Source of the DNA: Deltaproteobacteria bacterium
GTDB taxonomy: Bacteria > Desulfobacterota > Desulfomonilia > UBA1062
DNA: 64,000 nt
NCBI GenBank assembly: GCA_018436855.1
Contig: JAHDKO010000015.1
Span: 124,001-188,000 of the forward strand
Direction of reading: 5' to 3'
This document shows positions 26,649 through 36,115 of this stretch, piece by piece. The translations under genes were made by a program, and so were the position numbers. The notes under the pieces were generated by a model that was not told where the DNA came from, made no database searches, and saw only the letters and a program-made list of their open reading frames with translations. How positions within the stretch are numbered: position 1 is the stretch's first letter; every line of letters begins with the position of its first letter.

Positions 26649-27497
26649 TCAGGACACGCGGGCCTTTGCCGCAACCAGGGTGTTGTCCAGCAGCATGGTG
26701 ATCGTCATGGGGCCGACGCCGCCGGGAACCGGGGTGATGAGCGACGCGCGTTTCTTTGCCTCGTCGAACTGAACGTCACCTTTGAGCCCGGTCTCGGTGC
26801 GGTTCATGCCCACATCGATCACGACCGCCCCGTCCTTGATCCATTCGCCTCTGACGAACTCGGCCCTGCCGATGGCCGCCACCACGACGTCGGCCGCGGC
26901 CACCTTGCCGGCGAGGTCCTGGGTGCGCGAGTGACAGATGGTGATGGTGGCGTGCCGCATCATGAGCAGGAGCGCAGCAGGCTTGCCCACGATGTTGCTC
27001 CTGCCGATGATCACCGCGTCCTTCCCTTTCAGGTCCACCCCGTGCTCGTCGAGCATGTAGATGATGCCCCGGGGCGTGCACGGGACCAGGGTAGGCTCTC
27101 CCATGAGGAGCCTGCCCATGCTGTAGGGATGGAACCCGTCCACGTCCTTGGAAGGGTCGATCCTCAGGAGCACATCCCGTTCCCGAAGGTGCGCGGGCAG
27201 GGGGAGCTGGACCAGGATGCCATCCACCCCGTCGTCGGCATTGAGGCGGTCGATCAGGGCAAGGAGCTCCTCCTGGGACGCGTTCTCGTTCAGCAGGTAT
27301 TCGAATGATCTGATGCCGCACTGCTCGCAGCCGGCCTTTTTATTCCTCACATAGATGGCAGAGGCGGGATCCTGTCCCACGAGCACCACGGCCAGCCCCG
27401 GAGGCCTGCCGTATCTGCGGGAGAAATCTTCCGCCTGCTGTGTTATTTCCTCGCGTTTTCTGCGGGAAAGTTCTTTTCCGTCGATGATGTTTCCCAC
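26649..27497 (-). CDS. folD: methylene-THF dehydrogenase/cyclohydrolase FolD
   Basis: Interconverts 5,10-methylene-THF, methenyl-THF and 10-formyl-THF. The 282-residue protein has [18 protein letters not shown] with the catalytic Tyr/Lys, [13 protein letters not shown], the KDVDGFHP motif and the [17 protein letters not shown] nucleotide loop ending near PGGVGPMT. The GTG at 27497 is supported by AAGGAG upstream and gives the normal length. It supplies or consumes the methylene-THF exchanged with GcvT and GlyA, so its place just before gcvT makes metabolic sense. Confidence 0.96.
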   Translation of the reverse strand: MGNIIDGKELSRRKREEITQQAEDFSRRYGRPPGLAVVLVGQDPASAIYVRNKKAGCEQCGIRSFEYLLNENASQEELLALIDRLNADDGVDGILVQLPLPAHLRERDVLLRIDPSKDVDGFHPYSMGRLLMGEPTLVPCTPRGIIYMLDEHGVDLKGKDAVIIGRSNIVGKPAALLLMMRHATITICHSRTQDLAGKVAAADVVVAAIGRAEFVRGEWIKDGAVVIDVGMNRTETGLKGDVQFDEAKKRASLITPVPGGVGPMTITMLLDNTLVAAKARVS

Positions 27498-27517
27498 CGT
27501 GTTCTCCTTATTATTAT

Positions 27518-28582
27518 CTAGGTCTTGTAGACCCACTTGACCGGAAGCGGGCGGAAGCTCACCGCGTGGGGCATGGGCAGGATCATTTCCATGTCCACGG
27601 CAAGCCAGCTGTAGTCGGGCCTCAAGATCCTCAGCTTGCCGTCCGGCGGCGGGGTCCCCCATTCGGTGTGTTTGTAGGTCACGAAGAGGATCACGTCGAA
27701 GAACTGCTCGGATTCTCCCAGGGCATATCCCTGCCGGAAGCTCTCCTCGGTGATGTTGTAGGTTTCGATGAGCTGTTTGACCAGCGACTTGTCGAACTGG
27801 ATGACCGCGTAACGGCCAACGCCCTTTTCGGAGTAGCGGGTGAGCGTCTTGGTCTCGGAGCTGGACACGTATACGGTGGCGAGCCCGGGCACGGACTTGA
27901 GGTACTGGGCCGCGCTCAGCGCCCCGGTCCTGCGGCCCCCCGTGGCCTGGTGGTGGCAGCCGTAATACTCGAAGAGCTTCTGCTGGAGGATCTCCGCATA
28001 GCGCTCTCCTTTTTCGTAGAGGCTCTTGGACACGTAGCGCAGCTCCTTTGCCAGGCTCTCGGCAGCCTCCGCGATGGGCCAGTCCATCTTGACGTGGAAG
28101 TGCGTCAGGGAATAGCGGTTGCGCTTCTTGTAGCGGTTGTCCCGCTGGATGAGCAGGCAGTAGTCCACGTCGATGAGCTTTTCCAGGAGCTCGAAGAAGG
28201 AGTCGCGCTCGAAGAACCGGATCGTGGAATAGAAGGGGCGGTGGAACTTGATGTCGGGCACCAGGGAAATCGTGTCCTTGCGCACCCGGTTGGTGTCGGA
28301 GAACCGGATATACTTCTGGTGGACCTCATCCAGGGTGTCTTCGCAGAACATGAGGAAGAAGGGCCGCGTCTCGGACGACTCTTTGGAGAACTCCTTTTTT
28401 TTTGGCCTGAGCTCGCTGGAATCGACATAGGGATAGGGAATCTTCTTTGCCTGGCACCGCTGGTAGGGCTCTTCAAGGGCGATGGTCTTGAGCTTCCGCT
28501 CAAGCTCGTCCCGCAGGAACACATAGATCGAACGCCGTATCTTCTCGGTGTGTCCCAGTTCGAATCGCGAATTCTTTTCCAT
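27518..28582 (-). CDS. conserved-looking protein of unknown function
   Basis: A 354-residue soluble protein that I do not recognise. It is rich in Arg/Lys and Tyr/Phe, has no signal peptide or membrane span, and begins with a helical region ([19 protein letters not shown]). Distinct segments include [58 protein letters not shown] and VKWVYKT at the end. Codon use looks like its neighbours, and it sits between rnpB and folD on the same strand, 20 bases before the folD start, so it may be cotranscribed with folD. No function is claimed. Confidence 0.75.
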   Translation of the reverse strand: MEKNSRFELGHTEKIRRSIYVFLRDELERKLKTIALEEPYQRCQAKKIPYPYVDSSELRPKKKEFSKESSETRPFFLMFCEDTLDEVHQKYIRFSDTNRVRKDTISLVPDIKFHRPFYSTIRFFERDSFFELLEKLIDVDYCLLIQRDNRYKKRNRYSLTHFHVKMDWPIAEAAESLAKELRYVSKSLYEKGERYAEILQQKLFEYYGCHHQATGGRRTGALSAAQYLKSVPGLATVYVSSSETKTLTRYSEKGVGRYAVIQFDKSLVKQLIETYNITEESFRQGYALGESEQFFDVILFVTYKHTEWGTPPPDGKLRILRPDYSWLAVDMEMILPMPHAVSFRPLPVKWVYKT

Positions 28583-28638
28583 GAAAAAAACCGATACGCT
28601 CCGTTATTTCTCAGCAATCATTATTAAAAAAACAAGGC

Positions 28639-29029
28639 ATGAAGCAGTCCGTAAGCCGGGTTCTGTGTCCTGAGCCGGGTTGCCCCGGAACAGGCGGTGA
28701 TCATTCATCTAGGGCGACAGTTGCCTGCCGCCTCGAGCGACCTACCCAGGGGCGGGACGGGCAATCCCTTGTGCTTTCGGCCCCTCTTTTGGTCTTGCTC
28801 CGGATGGGGTTTACCGAGCTTCCCCGGTCACCCGGGGAACTGGTGAGCTCTTACCTCACCGTTTCACCCTTGCTCCCACTGTAAGGGAAGCGGTCTGTTT
28901 TCTGTGGCACTTTCCCTAGGGTCACCCCCGGTCGCCGTTAACGACCATCCTTGCCCTGCGGAGCCCGGACTTTCCTCTCGCGCCCGGTGGTTCGACCGGA
29001 CACCAGCGATCACCTGTCCTGCTTCAACC
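28639..29029 (-). ncRNA. rnpB: RNase P RNA (class A)
   Basis: Catalytic RNA that matures tRNA 5' ends. On the minus strand the 5' part holds the P4 core GAGGAAAGTCCGGGCTC (plus positions 28961-28977) and the 3' end holds ACAGAACCCGGCTTA (28653-28667), which together are diagnostic. GAAGCAG at the 5' end pairs with CTGCTTC at the 3' end to form helix P1. The length, about 390 nucleotides, fits a bacterial A-type RNA. A run of seven T on the minus strand just past the 3' end (28627-28633) may terminate it. Exact ends are approximate. Confidence 0.95.
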
Positions 29030-29239
29030 TTTCACAATCCTTACAAGATGAAGATGTCGAATTCAAGTATGAAATGGGAAAACTCTTAAAATCCTGGTAT
29101 GATGGTACCTCTTATGATGCATGAAAGGTAAGGATGGATTCCTAAGGACTCATGCCTTTCCGCCCGCGGGGAAAGGCGGTATGGTGAGCGGTGCCGGCCG
29201 TGTGCGGCTCACGGAAACAAGAAACGGGAGGAATGCCAG
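29030..29239. other. divergent promoter region between rnpB and nadE
   Basis: No gene is supported in these 210 bases. The two flanking genes diverge, so both promoters should lie here. Its A/T-rich half (29030-29130) is next to rnpB, as expected for a strongly transcribed RNA, but no convincing -35/-10 pair could be fixed by eye. GGGAGG at about 29226-29231 is the nadE ribosome site. Confidence 0.4.
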
Positions 29240-31291
29240 GTGAAGGGAAAACAGGAATTCTTCAATATTTACCGTCACGGGTTTGTCCGGGTCGCTGCCT
29301 GCATACCGGAGGTGCGCGTGAGCGATCCGGCGTTCAATGCCGGCAAGGTCCTCGACCTCGTCCGGAGCGCGCACGCGGGCAAGGCCGTTCTCGCCGTGTT
29401 CCCGGAGCTCTGTCTTTCGGCATACTCCAACGAAGACCTGTTTTTCCAGGAGGCGCTCCTGCGTTCGGTTCAGGATGCGCTTCTTCTCATCCTGCGCCAG
29501 ACAACCGGGCTCGACATGGTCATCGTGGCGGGCGCCCCGTGCAGGATCGAGGACGGTCTGTACAACTGCGGCGTGGTCATGCACCGGGGCAGGATCATGG
29601 GCATCGCGGTCAAGAGCTACCTGCCCAACTACCGGGAGTTTTACGAGGCACGCCAGTTCCGGCCCGCCCGGGAGCTTCCCGTTGATACCATCGACCTGTG
29701 TTTCCAAAGTGGGATTCCCATCGGCGCCGACCTTCTGTTCCGGGTGCCTGCCGTTCCCGGTTTCCGGTTTTTCGTGGAGATTTGCGAGGACCTCTGGTCC
29801 CCGGTGCCGCCGTCGAGCTATGCCGCGCTGGCAGGGGCCACCGTCATGGTGAACCTCTCGGCGTCCAACATCACCGCGGGCAAGGATGAGTATCGCCATG
29901 GACTGGCGTCAAGCCAGTCTGCACGGTGCATGTCCGCATACATCTACACCGCGGCCGGATTCGGGGAGTCGACCACAGACCTGGCATGGGACGGCCATGC
30001 CCTCGTGTATGAAAACGGCAACCTGGTGTCCGAGTCGAAGCGGTTTTCGTGGGAGCCCCAGGTTGCATTCGCGGATATCGATCTGGACAGGCTGATCTGT
30101 GACCGCGTCAGGATGAACACCTTCCATGATGCGAGAGCCTGCACAGGATTCACTGCCTTCAGGGATATCCCCCTGGACCTCGAGCCCCCGGAGGGGCGGA
30201 TTCTCCTGGAGCGGGGGATATCCCGCTTCCCCTATGTCCCGCTCCGGCCGGACTTAAGAGACAAACGCTGCTTCGAGGTCTATAACATCCAGGTGCAGGG
30301 GCTGGCCAAGCGAATAAAGGCAACCGGCATCCAGAACCTCGTCATCGGCGTGTCGGGTGGGCTCGACTCCACCCATGCGCTCATCGTGTGCGCCCGCGCC
30401 ATGGACGAGCTCGGCCTGCCCCGGACAAACATCAAGGCCTATACCATGCCCGGCTTCGCCACCTCGCACAAGACCTACACCAACGCCTGCGACCTCATGG
30501 CGGCACTGCAGGTCGAGGCGGGCGAGATCGACATCAAACCGGGCTCCATGCGGATGATGGAGGACATCGGTCACCCCTATGCCGAAGGCGAGGAGGTCTA
30601 TGACGTGACCTTCGAGAACGTCCAGGCAGGGCAGCGGACATCGGTGCTCTTCAGGCTGGCGAATCACCTGAACGCACTGGTGGTGGGCACCGGGGACCTG
30701 AGCGAGCTCGCGCTGGGATGGAGCACCTACGGGGTGGGGGATCACATGTCCCACTACAACGTCAATGCCAGCGTGCCCAAGACCCTGATCCAGTATGTGA
30801 TCCGGTGGGTGGCCGATCGCGACCTCTTCGGCCCGGAGGCGTCACGGTCGCTCAAGGATATCCTCTCTACCGAGATCAGCCCCGAGCTCGTGCCGGGCAC
30901 GAACAAGGACCAGCCCGCCCAGAGCACGGAAAAGACCATCGGCCCCTACGAGCTCCAGGACTTCAATACCTTCTACATCACCCGTTACGGTTATCTGCCC
31001 TCAAAGGTGGCCTTCCTTTCCTGGTCCGCCTGGCACGACCGGGAAGCAGGGTCATGGCCCGATGTGCCCGAGGATGCCCGGAACGAGTATTCCCTTGCCG
31101 AGATCAAGGGCTGGCTCAGGATTTTCATCAGGCGCTTCTTCAAGCTCAGCCAGTACAAGAGGTCGTGCGTCCCGAACGGCCCCAAGGTGGGCTCCGGAGG
31201 CTCGCTCTCCCCGCGCGGCGACTACCGCGCGCCCAGCGACAGCGAGGACGCCCCCTGGATGGCCGACTTGGATACCGTGCCCGGGGAGTGA
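29240..31291 (+). CDS. nadE: glutamine-dependent NAD+ synthase
   Basis: Final step of NAD synthesis: amidation of nicotinate adenine dinucleotide using glutamine. The 683-residue protein has an N-terminal nitrilase-type glutaminase domain (about 15-290) with the Glu in FPELCLSAYSNED, the Lys near KSYLPNYREF and the Cys in VEICEDLWSP. The C-terminal synthetase domain has the pyrophosphate loop GVSGGLDSTHALI at about 370-382 and a GTGDLSELALGWSTYG segment. Start is GTG with GGGAGG eight bases upstream. The long bifunctional form frees the cell from needing ammonia. Confidence 0.96.
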   Translation: MKGKQEFFNIYRHGFVRVAACIPEVRVSDPAFNAGKVLDLVRSAHAGKAVLAVFPELCLSAYSNEDLFFQEALLRSVQDALLLILRQTTGLDMVIVAGAPCRIEDGLYNCGVVMHRGRIMGIAVKSYLPNYREFYEARQFRPARELPVDTIDLCFQSGIPIGADLLFRVPAVPGFRFFVEICEDLWSPVPPSSYAALAGATVMVNLSASNITAGKDEYRHGLASSQSARCMSAYIYTAAGFGESTTDLAWDGHALVYENGNLVSESKRFSWEPQVAFADIDLDRLICDRVRMNTFHDARACTGFTAFRDIPLDLEPPEGRILLERGISRFPYVPLRPDLRDKRCFEVYNIQVQGLAKRIKATGIQNLVIGVSGGLDSTHALIVCARAMDELGLPRTNIKAYTMPGFATSHKTYTNACDLMAALQVEAGEIDIKPGSMRMMEDIGHPYAEGEEVYDVTFENVQAGQRTSVLFRLANHLNALVVGTGDLSELALGWSTYGVGDHMSHYNVNASVPKTLIQYVIRWVADRDLFGPEASRSLKDILSTEISPELVPGTNKDQPAQSTEKTIGPYELQDFNTFYITRYGYLPSKVAFLSWSAWHDREAGSWPDVPEDARNEYSLAEIKGWLRIFIRRFFKLSQYKRSCVPNGPKVGSGGSLSPRGDYRAPSDSEDAPWMADLDTVPGE

Positions 31292-31384
31292 GACTTTGTC
31301 TCCGGGCATGCAGCCCTCTTAAAGATTCCCGCCTTGACGGCCGAACACGATAGGGCAGGAGCATGAATCAAGGGAGCGTGTGTG

Positions 31385-32215
31385 ATGGCAAAGGCCAGGA
31401 CCGGGAAGAAAAAGGACGGCAGGACCGAAACTGCGAAGAAGAGAAGCACCGAGGTAGAGAATATCCTTGATCAGGCGGATGCCCTGAAGATGTATCTGGA
31501 AAAGGGGGGTGCGGATTCCGTCAAGCAGCTCATCGTATTTATGGACACCCTCAAAGACGCCATCATCTCGCTTACTCAGGGGGATCTGGAAAAGGCGGCC
31601 GAATGCATGAAGCGCCTGAGCGTGATCGCGACCACGGATCTCTTTCTGGGAATCGGCGAGATCACGCGGGACCTCCATGATTCCATCCAGGACATCCAGG
31701 GCTTTCTGGAGCCCATCCTCACCAACATCACCGAAGCCGATGTCCAGGGCCTCTCGACCAAGCTCACCCATGTCTCCAACCTCGTGAAAGACACCTCCGA
31801 GAGGACCCTTGATCTGCTCTTTTCCCGGCAGGAGGTGGCCCTGGGAGACAACCTGGCCTTTGACGCCGTTGCACGGCTCATCGTCTCCGATGACAAGAAG
31901 GGGGCGCTCATAAAGCTCAAGGAGCTCAAAACCCACAACTCCGAGCTCGTCAACGAGCTCATGCGCATCAGCGAGCTGCAGATCCACGCCGACCTGGTGG
32001 ATCAGATCATAAAAAAGGTGAGCAGGGTGGTCGACAACATGGAGCAGCGTCTGGTCGAGCTCATCAGGCGATACGGGCACCATCACCCAGCCGTGCCCGG
32101 AACCGCCGTAAAAGACAGGCTCAGGCTCCGCGGCCCCGCCATTCCCGGAGAACGGAAAGGTGTCGCGTCGTCCCAGGACGAGGTGGACGATCTCCTGAAG
32201 TCTTTCAATCTCTAG
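31385..32215 (+). CDS. cheZ: CheZ-like CheY-P phosphatase
   Basis: A 276-residue, almost wholly helical protein. The region THVSNLVKDTSERTLDLL matches the CheZ long hairpin and DLVDQIIKKV carries Asp203 and Gln207, matching the catalytic Asp/Gln spacing of E. coli CheZ (D143, Q147). The C-terminus SSQDEVDDLLKSFNL matches the CheY-binding tail of CheZ. Family relatives dephosphorylate CheY-P to reset flagellar rotation. ATG at 31385 has GGGAG upstream; a GTG one codon earlier is possible. No other che gene is in the window; the flagellar switch genes are 25 kb away. Confidence 0.82.
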   Translation: MAKARTGKKKDGRTETAKKRSTEVENILDQADALKMYLEKGGADSVKQLIVFMDTLKDAIISLTQGDLEKAAECMKRLSVIATTDLFLGIGEITRDLHDSIQDIQGFLEPILTNITEADVQGLSTKLTHVSNLVKDTSERTLDLLFSRQEVALGDNLAFDAVARLIVSDDKKGALIKLKELKTHNSELVNELMRISELQIHADLVDQIIKKVSRVVDNMEQRLVELIRRYGHHHPAVPGTAVKDRLRLRGPAIPGERKGVASSQDEVDDLLKSFNL

Positions 32216-32238
32216 GGTTTTGCTGCATATAAATTTCT

Positions 32239-33249
32239 ATGAGACCTTCGTTTCTGCCCCGTCTGGTGAACGGGCCCCTGTTCGATCCGGTGGTCTATGT
32301 CCGGATACTCAATGAACGCAAGGCCCTGCTCTTCGACTGCGGTCATTTCGAGGGCCTAGCTCCCCGGGAGCTTCTCTCCCTGGAGGCTGTCTGCATCAGC
32401 CATACCCACATGGATCATTTCATGGGGCTGGACAGGGTCCTGCGCGCAATCCTTCACCGGGACAAGCCCCTGACCGTCTACGGGCCCGAAGGAATTACCG
32501 GGAAAGCCCTCTCAAAGCTCCAGTCCTACACCTGGAATCTGGCTTCCGGATACGGTTTGGAGATTGCCATCTGCGAAATCCTGCATGATTGCATGCACAT
32601 CACCAGGACCAGGGCAGATGCCGGATTCGCCGAAACCCACCGGAGCACGATGCCCCGCGAGGGCACGAGAGTATCCGCGGGCTCACGCTACACCATGGAC
32701 GCGGTGATCCTTGAGCATACCGTTCCCTGCCTGGCATATGTGCTCAAGGAGCCCTTTCACCTCAATATCCTGAAAAATGCGTTTGCGGGCAGGGGCTATC
32801 TTCCGGGTGCCTGGGTGGGCACGCTCAAAGAGCACATCTTTGCCGGCCGGATGGATGAGCTCATCCCGGTGGACACCCATACCGGCATAAAGGAGGTGCA
32901 GGTCTTGCAGCTCAGGGAAGAGCTCGTGACCACAACACCCGGACAGTCCCTGGCCTTTGTCACGGATATCGCCTGTTCGCGGGAAAACATCGCGGCGCTG
33001 CAGGGGCTGGCTCACGGGGCGGACATGCTTTTCATCGAGGCATACTATCTCCACGAGCTGAAAGACCACGCATCCGCACGGGGACACCTCACCGCACGCC
33101 AGGCGGGCATGATCGCCGGAATGCTGGATGCCGGGCAGGTCGTTCCTATGCACATTTCTCCGCGGTACCACGACCGGGTCGACGAGATCCGCGCTGAGGT
33201 CGATGCAGCATGGCGTAAGGCTTCAGAACCCGGCGGATCAATGGGATGA
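32239..33249 (+). CDS. metallo-beta-lactamase fold hydrolase (RNase Z-like)
   Basis: A 336-residue protein with the metallo-beta-lactamase signature HTHMDHFMGLD at about residues 54-64, a second-metal Asp in FVTDIACSRENI and the late His in VPMHISPRYHDR. Domain order recalls RNase Z/ElaC enzymes, but the central stretch (about 90-230) is longer and divergent, so tRNA 3' processing is not assured. Other activities such as phosphodiesterase or arylsulphatase remain possible. It follows the cheZ-like gene by 23 bases and may be cotranscribed. Confidence 0.8.
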   Translation: MRPSFLPRLVNGPLFDPVVYVRILNERKALLFDCGHFEGLAPRELLSLEAVCISHTHMDHFMGLDRVLRAILHRDKPLTVYGPEGITGKALSKLQSYTWNLASGYGLEIAICEILHDCMHITRTRADAGFAETHRSTMPREGTRVSAGSRYTMDAVILEHTVPCLAYVLKEPFHLNILKNAFAGRGYLPGAWVGTLKEHIFAGRMDELIPVDTHTGIKEVQVLQLREELVTTTPGQSLAFVTDIACSRENIAALQGLAHGADMLFIEAYYLHELKDHASARGHLTARQAGMIAGMLDAGQVVPMHISPRYHDRVDEIRAEVDAAWRKASEPGGSMG

Positions 33250-33250
33250 A

Positions 33251-33347
33251 CCCTCAAGCCCTTCGACCCTTTCTAAGCAGCAGGCTTGAAGGGGAGTCAG
33301 GCCCCCACCTTTTGTTCACCCTGAAGAAGTGAGCTTCAGCAAGGGGG
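33251..33347. repeat. two tandem hairpins, possible decayed REP-type element
   Basis: CCCTCAAGCC (33251-33260) pairs with GGCTTGAAGGG (33283-33293) with one bulge. A second hairpin has CTGAAG (33321-33326) pairing with CTTCAG (33334-33339), flanked by CCCCC and GGGGG. The words CCCTTCGAC and GTTCACCCTGAA recall the repeated extragenic palindromes common in proteobacteria. It lies between the metallo-hydrolase gene and rfbC and may serve as a transcript end. Confidence 0.5.
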
Positions 33348-33472
33348 ATTGAAAGCGGAGCACGGGCGTGGCATTTGTTTTACGGTCCGTACGGAGATCA
33401 TCCTGCCTTGCCATGAGAACGACAATGCGGTAATGAATCAGACAACATGCATGCATTTGCTGTGGGGACTAT

Positions 33473-34024
33473 ATGAAGATAACAGAGACAGAGCTTTCCG
33501 GGGCGTTCCTGCTCGAGCCCGACGTCTACACGGACGAGAGGGGATTTTTTCTGGAGTCGTACAACCTCGAGTCCTTCGACGGGCTCGGCATCACGGCCCG
33601 TTTCGTTCAGGACAACTATTCCTTTTCCCGGAAGAGAGGGGTGCTCAGAGGGTTGCATTTCCAGTACCCGCCTCATTCGCAGGCAAAGCTCGTCTGGGCG
33701 GTGACCGGGGCCGTGTTCGACGTCATCGTGGACCTCCGCGAGAACTCTGAAACGCGCGGCAGGTGGATATCCGTCGAGCTGAGCAGTTCGCCTATGAGGA
33801 TGCTCTATGTCCCCAGGGGGTTCGCCCACGGATTCTGCACCCTCACCGATGATACCCGGGTACTCTACAAGGTGGACAACGTCTATGCTCCAGAGGCCGA
33901 TGGCGGCATCAGGTGGGACGATCCCGATCTGGGCGTCACCTGGCCGGTCACCCGCCCGATCCTCTCGGCCAAGGACGGGAAGCTTCCCTGTCTGAAACAG
34001 ATCCCCTGGCAGCCGGCCTCTTAG
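33473..34024 (+). CDS. rfbC: dTDP-4-dehydrorhamnose 3,5-epimerase
   Basis: Third step of dTDP-L-rhamnose synthesis, a cofactor-free double epimerisation. The 183-residue cupin shows DERGFFLESYN, the substrate motif GVLRGLHFQYPPHSQAKLV with the catalytic His, DVIVDLRENSETRG and the C-terminal YVPRGFAHGFCTL. All match RfbC/RmlC. The gene stands alone here without rfbA, rfbB or rfbD, which is unusual for a pathway normally encoded in one cluster. ATG at 33473 is natural. Confidence 0.94.
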   Translation: MKITETELSGAFLLEPDVYTDERGFFLESYNLESFDGLGITARFVQDNYSFSRKRGVLRGLHFQYPPHSQAKLVWAVTGAVFDVIVDLRENSETRGRWISVELSSSPMRMLYVPRGFAHGFCTLTDDTRVLYKVDNVYAPEADGGIRWDDPDLGVTWPVTRPILSAKDGKLPCLKQIPWQPAS

Positions 34025-34238
34025 TCCGTACATCGAGGCGGCCGCGGCCGAATGGGCGCATGTGTGTAATCATTTCAAACGCTCCTGTCGATAGGGGGAA
34101 GTACAGAGAGCAGATGTCTTGCGTCCCCTTTCTCATAACAGGGACGAAAGATGAGCATATACCCAAGGGAGAATATGGTATTTCCATGAATACAGGGCTT
34201 TGGAATCCGGCTGGGAGAAAAGGGGGAGGGGTCTGATC
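34025..34238. other. intergenic spacer before the HD-GYP gene
   Basis: I see no gene, RNA or clear promoter here. The only recognisable signal is the GGGGGAGG ribosome site at its right end. No c-di-GMP riboswitch core was found. Confidence 0.4.
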
Positions 34239-35219
34239 GTGTCGCCTCGTGTCAAGGAAACCGGGGAGGAGAAGGGAATCGTCTTCAGGGATCTTCCCCT
34301 GTCCATCATGAGGATCAACCAGCGGTACGATTTCGATATCTACCTGCAGATCAGGGGACACTACCGGCTCTTTGCCGCAAAGGGTGCGCTATTCACCGAT
34401 CAGCACACCAAGCTCCTGGCGGACGGAAGCATCAGGCTCTATGTCAAGAACGAGGAATGGGACAAGGTCGAGGAGTACCAGATCAACTATCTGAGCCGCA
34501 TTCTCGCGGACCCGTCCGTGAACTCCCACGACAAGGCCAGTGTGGCCTTTACCGCCTCCATGAAATCGATCCGGGAAATCTTCCACTCGGTCGAGTCGAG
34601 AACGATACGAGACGTGGAGAAAAACGCCGAGGAAATGGTTCAGCTCATCCTGTCGGAAGAAGAGGTAATGGAGAACCTCGTCTGGATCGAGAGTCACGAT
34701 CACTTTACCTATCAGCACTCCGTCAGGGTCGGCATATACGCTACGGCACTGACCATCAAGCTCTTCAACGACAAACTGACCAAGCAGGAGATGGCGGCCT
34801 TGAGCGCGGGCTATTTTCTCCATGATATCGGTATGGCCCAGGTTCCCATGAGGGTTTTGGAAAAAAGCCATCCACTGACTCCGAGCGAGTGGGGACTCAT
34901 CAGGATGCACCCCATGTGGGGATATGACCGTCTCTTGGAGACCGGACACCTTACCCCCGAGGCTGCAGCCATTGTCCTGTCCCATCACGAGCGGCACGAC
35001 GGCAGCGGCTACCCCTTTGCCCGGGAGGGCGATGGGATCCCTGCATACGCAAAGATCTGCGCCATTGCCGACACCTTCGAGTCGCTCACCGCGTCGAGGC
35101 CTTACCGGAAAAGCGTAAAACCCTTCCACGCGCTTAAGATCATGCAGCAGGAAATGGCCGCGGAGTTCGATGCCGAGATGTTCAAGTCGTTCATCCTGCT
35201 TCTCGGGCCGGGCAGCTGA
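34239..35219 (+). CDS. HD-GYP domain protein, probable c-di-GMP phosphodiesterase
   Basis: About 326 residues. The N-terminal 130 residues form a small domain of the type often seen before HD-GYP units (RINQRYDFDIYLQIRGHYRL). The HD-GYP domain follows, with HQHSVRVGIYATAL-type first His (in YQHSVRV), HDIGMAQVP, HPMWGYD and the defining HHERHDGSGYP plus ADTFESLTASRPYR. All metal ligands appear present, so activity against c-di-GMP is likely. The GTG at 34239 is chosen because GGGGGAGG lies before it; a TTG at 34200 is in frame. It may counter the diguanylate cyclase at 44.8 kb. Confidence 0.88.
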   Translation: MSPRVKETGEEKGIVFRDLPLSIMRINQRYDFDIYLQIRGHYRLFAAKGALFTDQHTKLLADGSIRLYVKNEEWDKVEEYQINYLSRILADPSVNSHDKASVAFTASMKSIREIFHSVESRTIRDVEKNAEEMVQLILSEEEVMENLVWIESHDHFTYQHSVRVGIYATALTIKLFNDKLTKQEMAALSAGYFLHDIGMAQVPMRVLEKSHPLTPSEWGLIRMHPMWGYDRLLETGHLTPEAAAIVLSHHERHDGSGYPFAREGDGIPAYAKICAIADTFESLTASRPYRKSVKPFHALKIMQQEMAAEFDAEMFKSFILLLGPGS

Positions 35220-35367
35220 CACCTGGTTTTCCCCAAGGCGGTTTTTCCGACCGCGCCGTTTCCTTCAGAATTACCCCGGCAAGAGAGGATTGTACGAAAA
35301 AAGGGTGTAAATCGGAGGGAGAAAGCTCTCGCTTGACTTCGCCTGTCATTCGTTGTTAATTCGCCTT

Positions 35368-36036
35368 ATGTTTTTGATCGTATCCGGGGGAGATGCGCCC
35401 GATCCTGTCTTTCTTCAGGCAAGGGCGGAAAAGGCCAGGATGATCATAGCCGCCGACAGAGGCGCCGGGTATTGCCTTCGTGCCGGAGTCAGGCCCGATG
35501 TCGTGGTGGGGGATATGGACTCCATTTCTCCGTCCGCCCGCCGCGAAGTGGAGAGGTCCGGGATTCCTTTCATACAGCACAGCACCGAGAAGGACCAGAC
35601 CGACACCCAGCTTGCACTGGATATCGCCCTGGACCGAGGCGCCGGCTTCATTGAGATGGTCGCCTGCACCGGGGACAGATTCGATCACAGCCTCGCGAAT
35701 GTTCACCTGCTCTACGCAGCTCTGAAGGCCGGCGTCGATGCCGCGATCCTCGACCCTTCCCACCGGATTTTCCTGGTGGATTCCGAGGCCGGGATTGACG
35801 GGATGAAGGGCGCGCTCCTGTCCCTGCTCCCGCTTTCCCTGGAGGCGAGGGGGGTGAGCCTTTCGGGGTTTCAGTGGCCGCTAAAGGACGCCGTCATGGA
35901 GGTGGGGAACCCCTATGGGATCAGCAACAGGATCGTCTCGGAGCAGGCCCGGATACACGTGCGTGAAGGGGTGCTCGTCGCCGTGCTCTTTTTCCCGGAG
36001 GCCACGGGCGGGAAATGGCCTGTCCCGGAATGCTAG
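35368..36036 (+). CDS. thiamine pyrophosphokinase
   Basis: Makes thiamine diphosphate from thiamine and ATP. The 222-residue protein matches the bacterial TPK family: IAADRGAGYCLRAGVRPDVVVGD, followed by GDMDSIS, EKDQTDTQLALDIAL and CTGDRFDHSLANV with the Asp/Gln/Asp catalytic set. The ATG at 35368 is preferred over an upstream in-frame TTG because the domain starts at FLIVSGG. The final 70 residues form the thiamine-binding beta domain. No TPP riboswitch is seen upstream. Confidence 0.9.
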   Translation: MFLIVSGGDAPDPVFLQARAEKARMIIAADRGAGYCLRAGVRPDVVVGDMDSISPSARREVERSGIPFIQHSTEKDQTDTQLALDIALDRGAGFIEMVACTGDRFDHSLANVHLLYAALKAGVDAAILDPSHRIFLVDSEAGIDGMKGALLSLLPLSLEARGVSLSGFQWPLKDAVMEVGNPYGISNRIVSEQARIHVREGVLVAVLFFPEATGGKWPVPEC

Positions 36037-36115
36037 GACTCGTGGAGCCGGATTGTTTTTCATGACAATGGAGTGGGCTTTTTCAATACATACACAGACC
36101 AAAGGGAGGGATGAA

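Noticed and set aside
28639-28884. Small plus-strand frames over 28.6-29.1 kb
   Set aside because: They overlap the RNase P RNA on the other strand and have no coding features.
35220-35367. TPP riboswitch before thiamine pyrophosphokinase
   Set aside because: The conserved THI-box sequences are absent; only a possible weak -35/-10 pair is seen.
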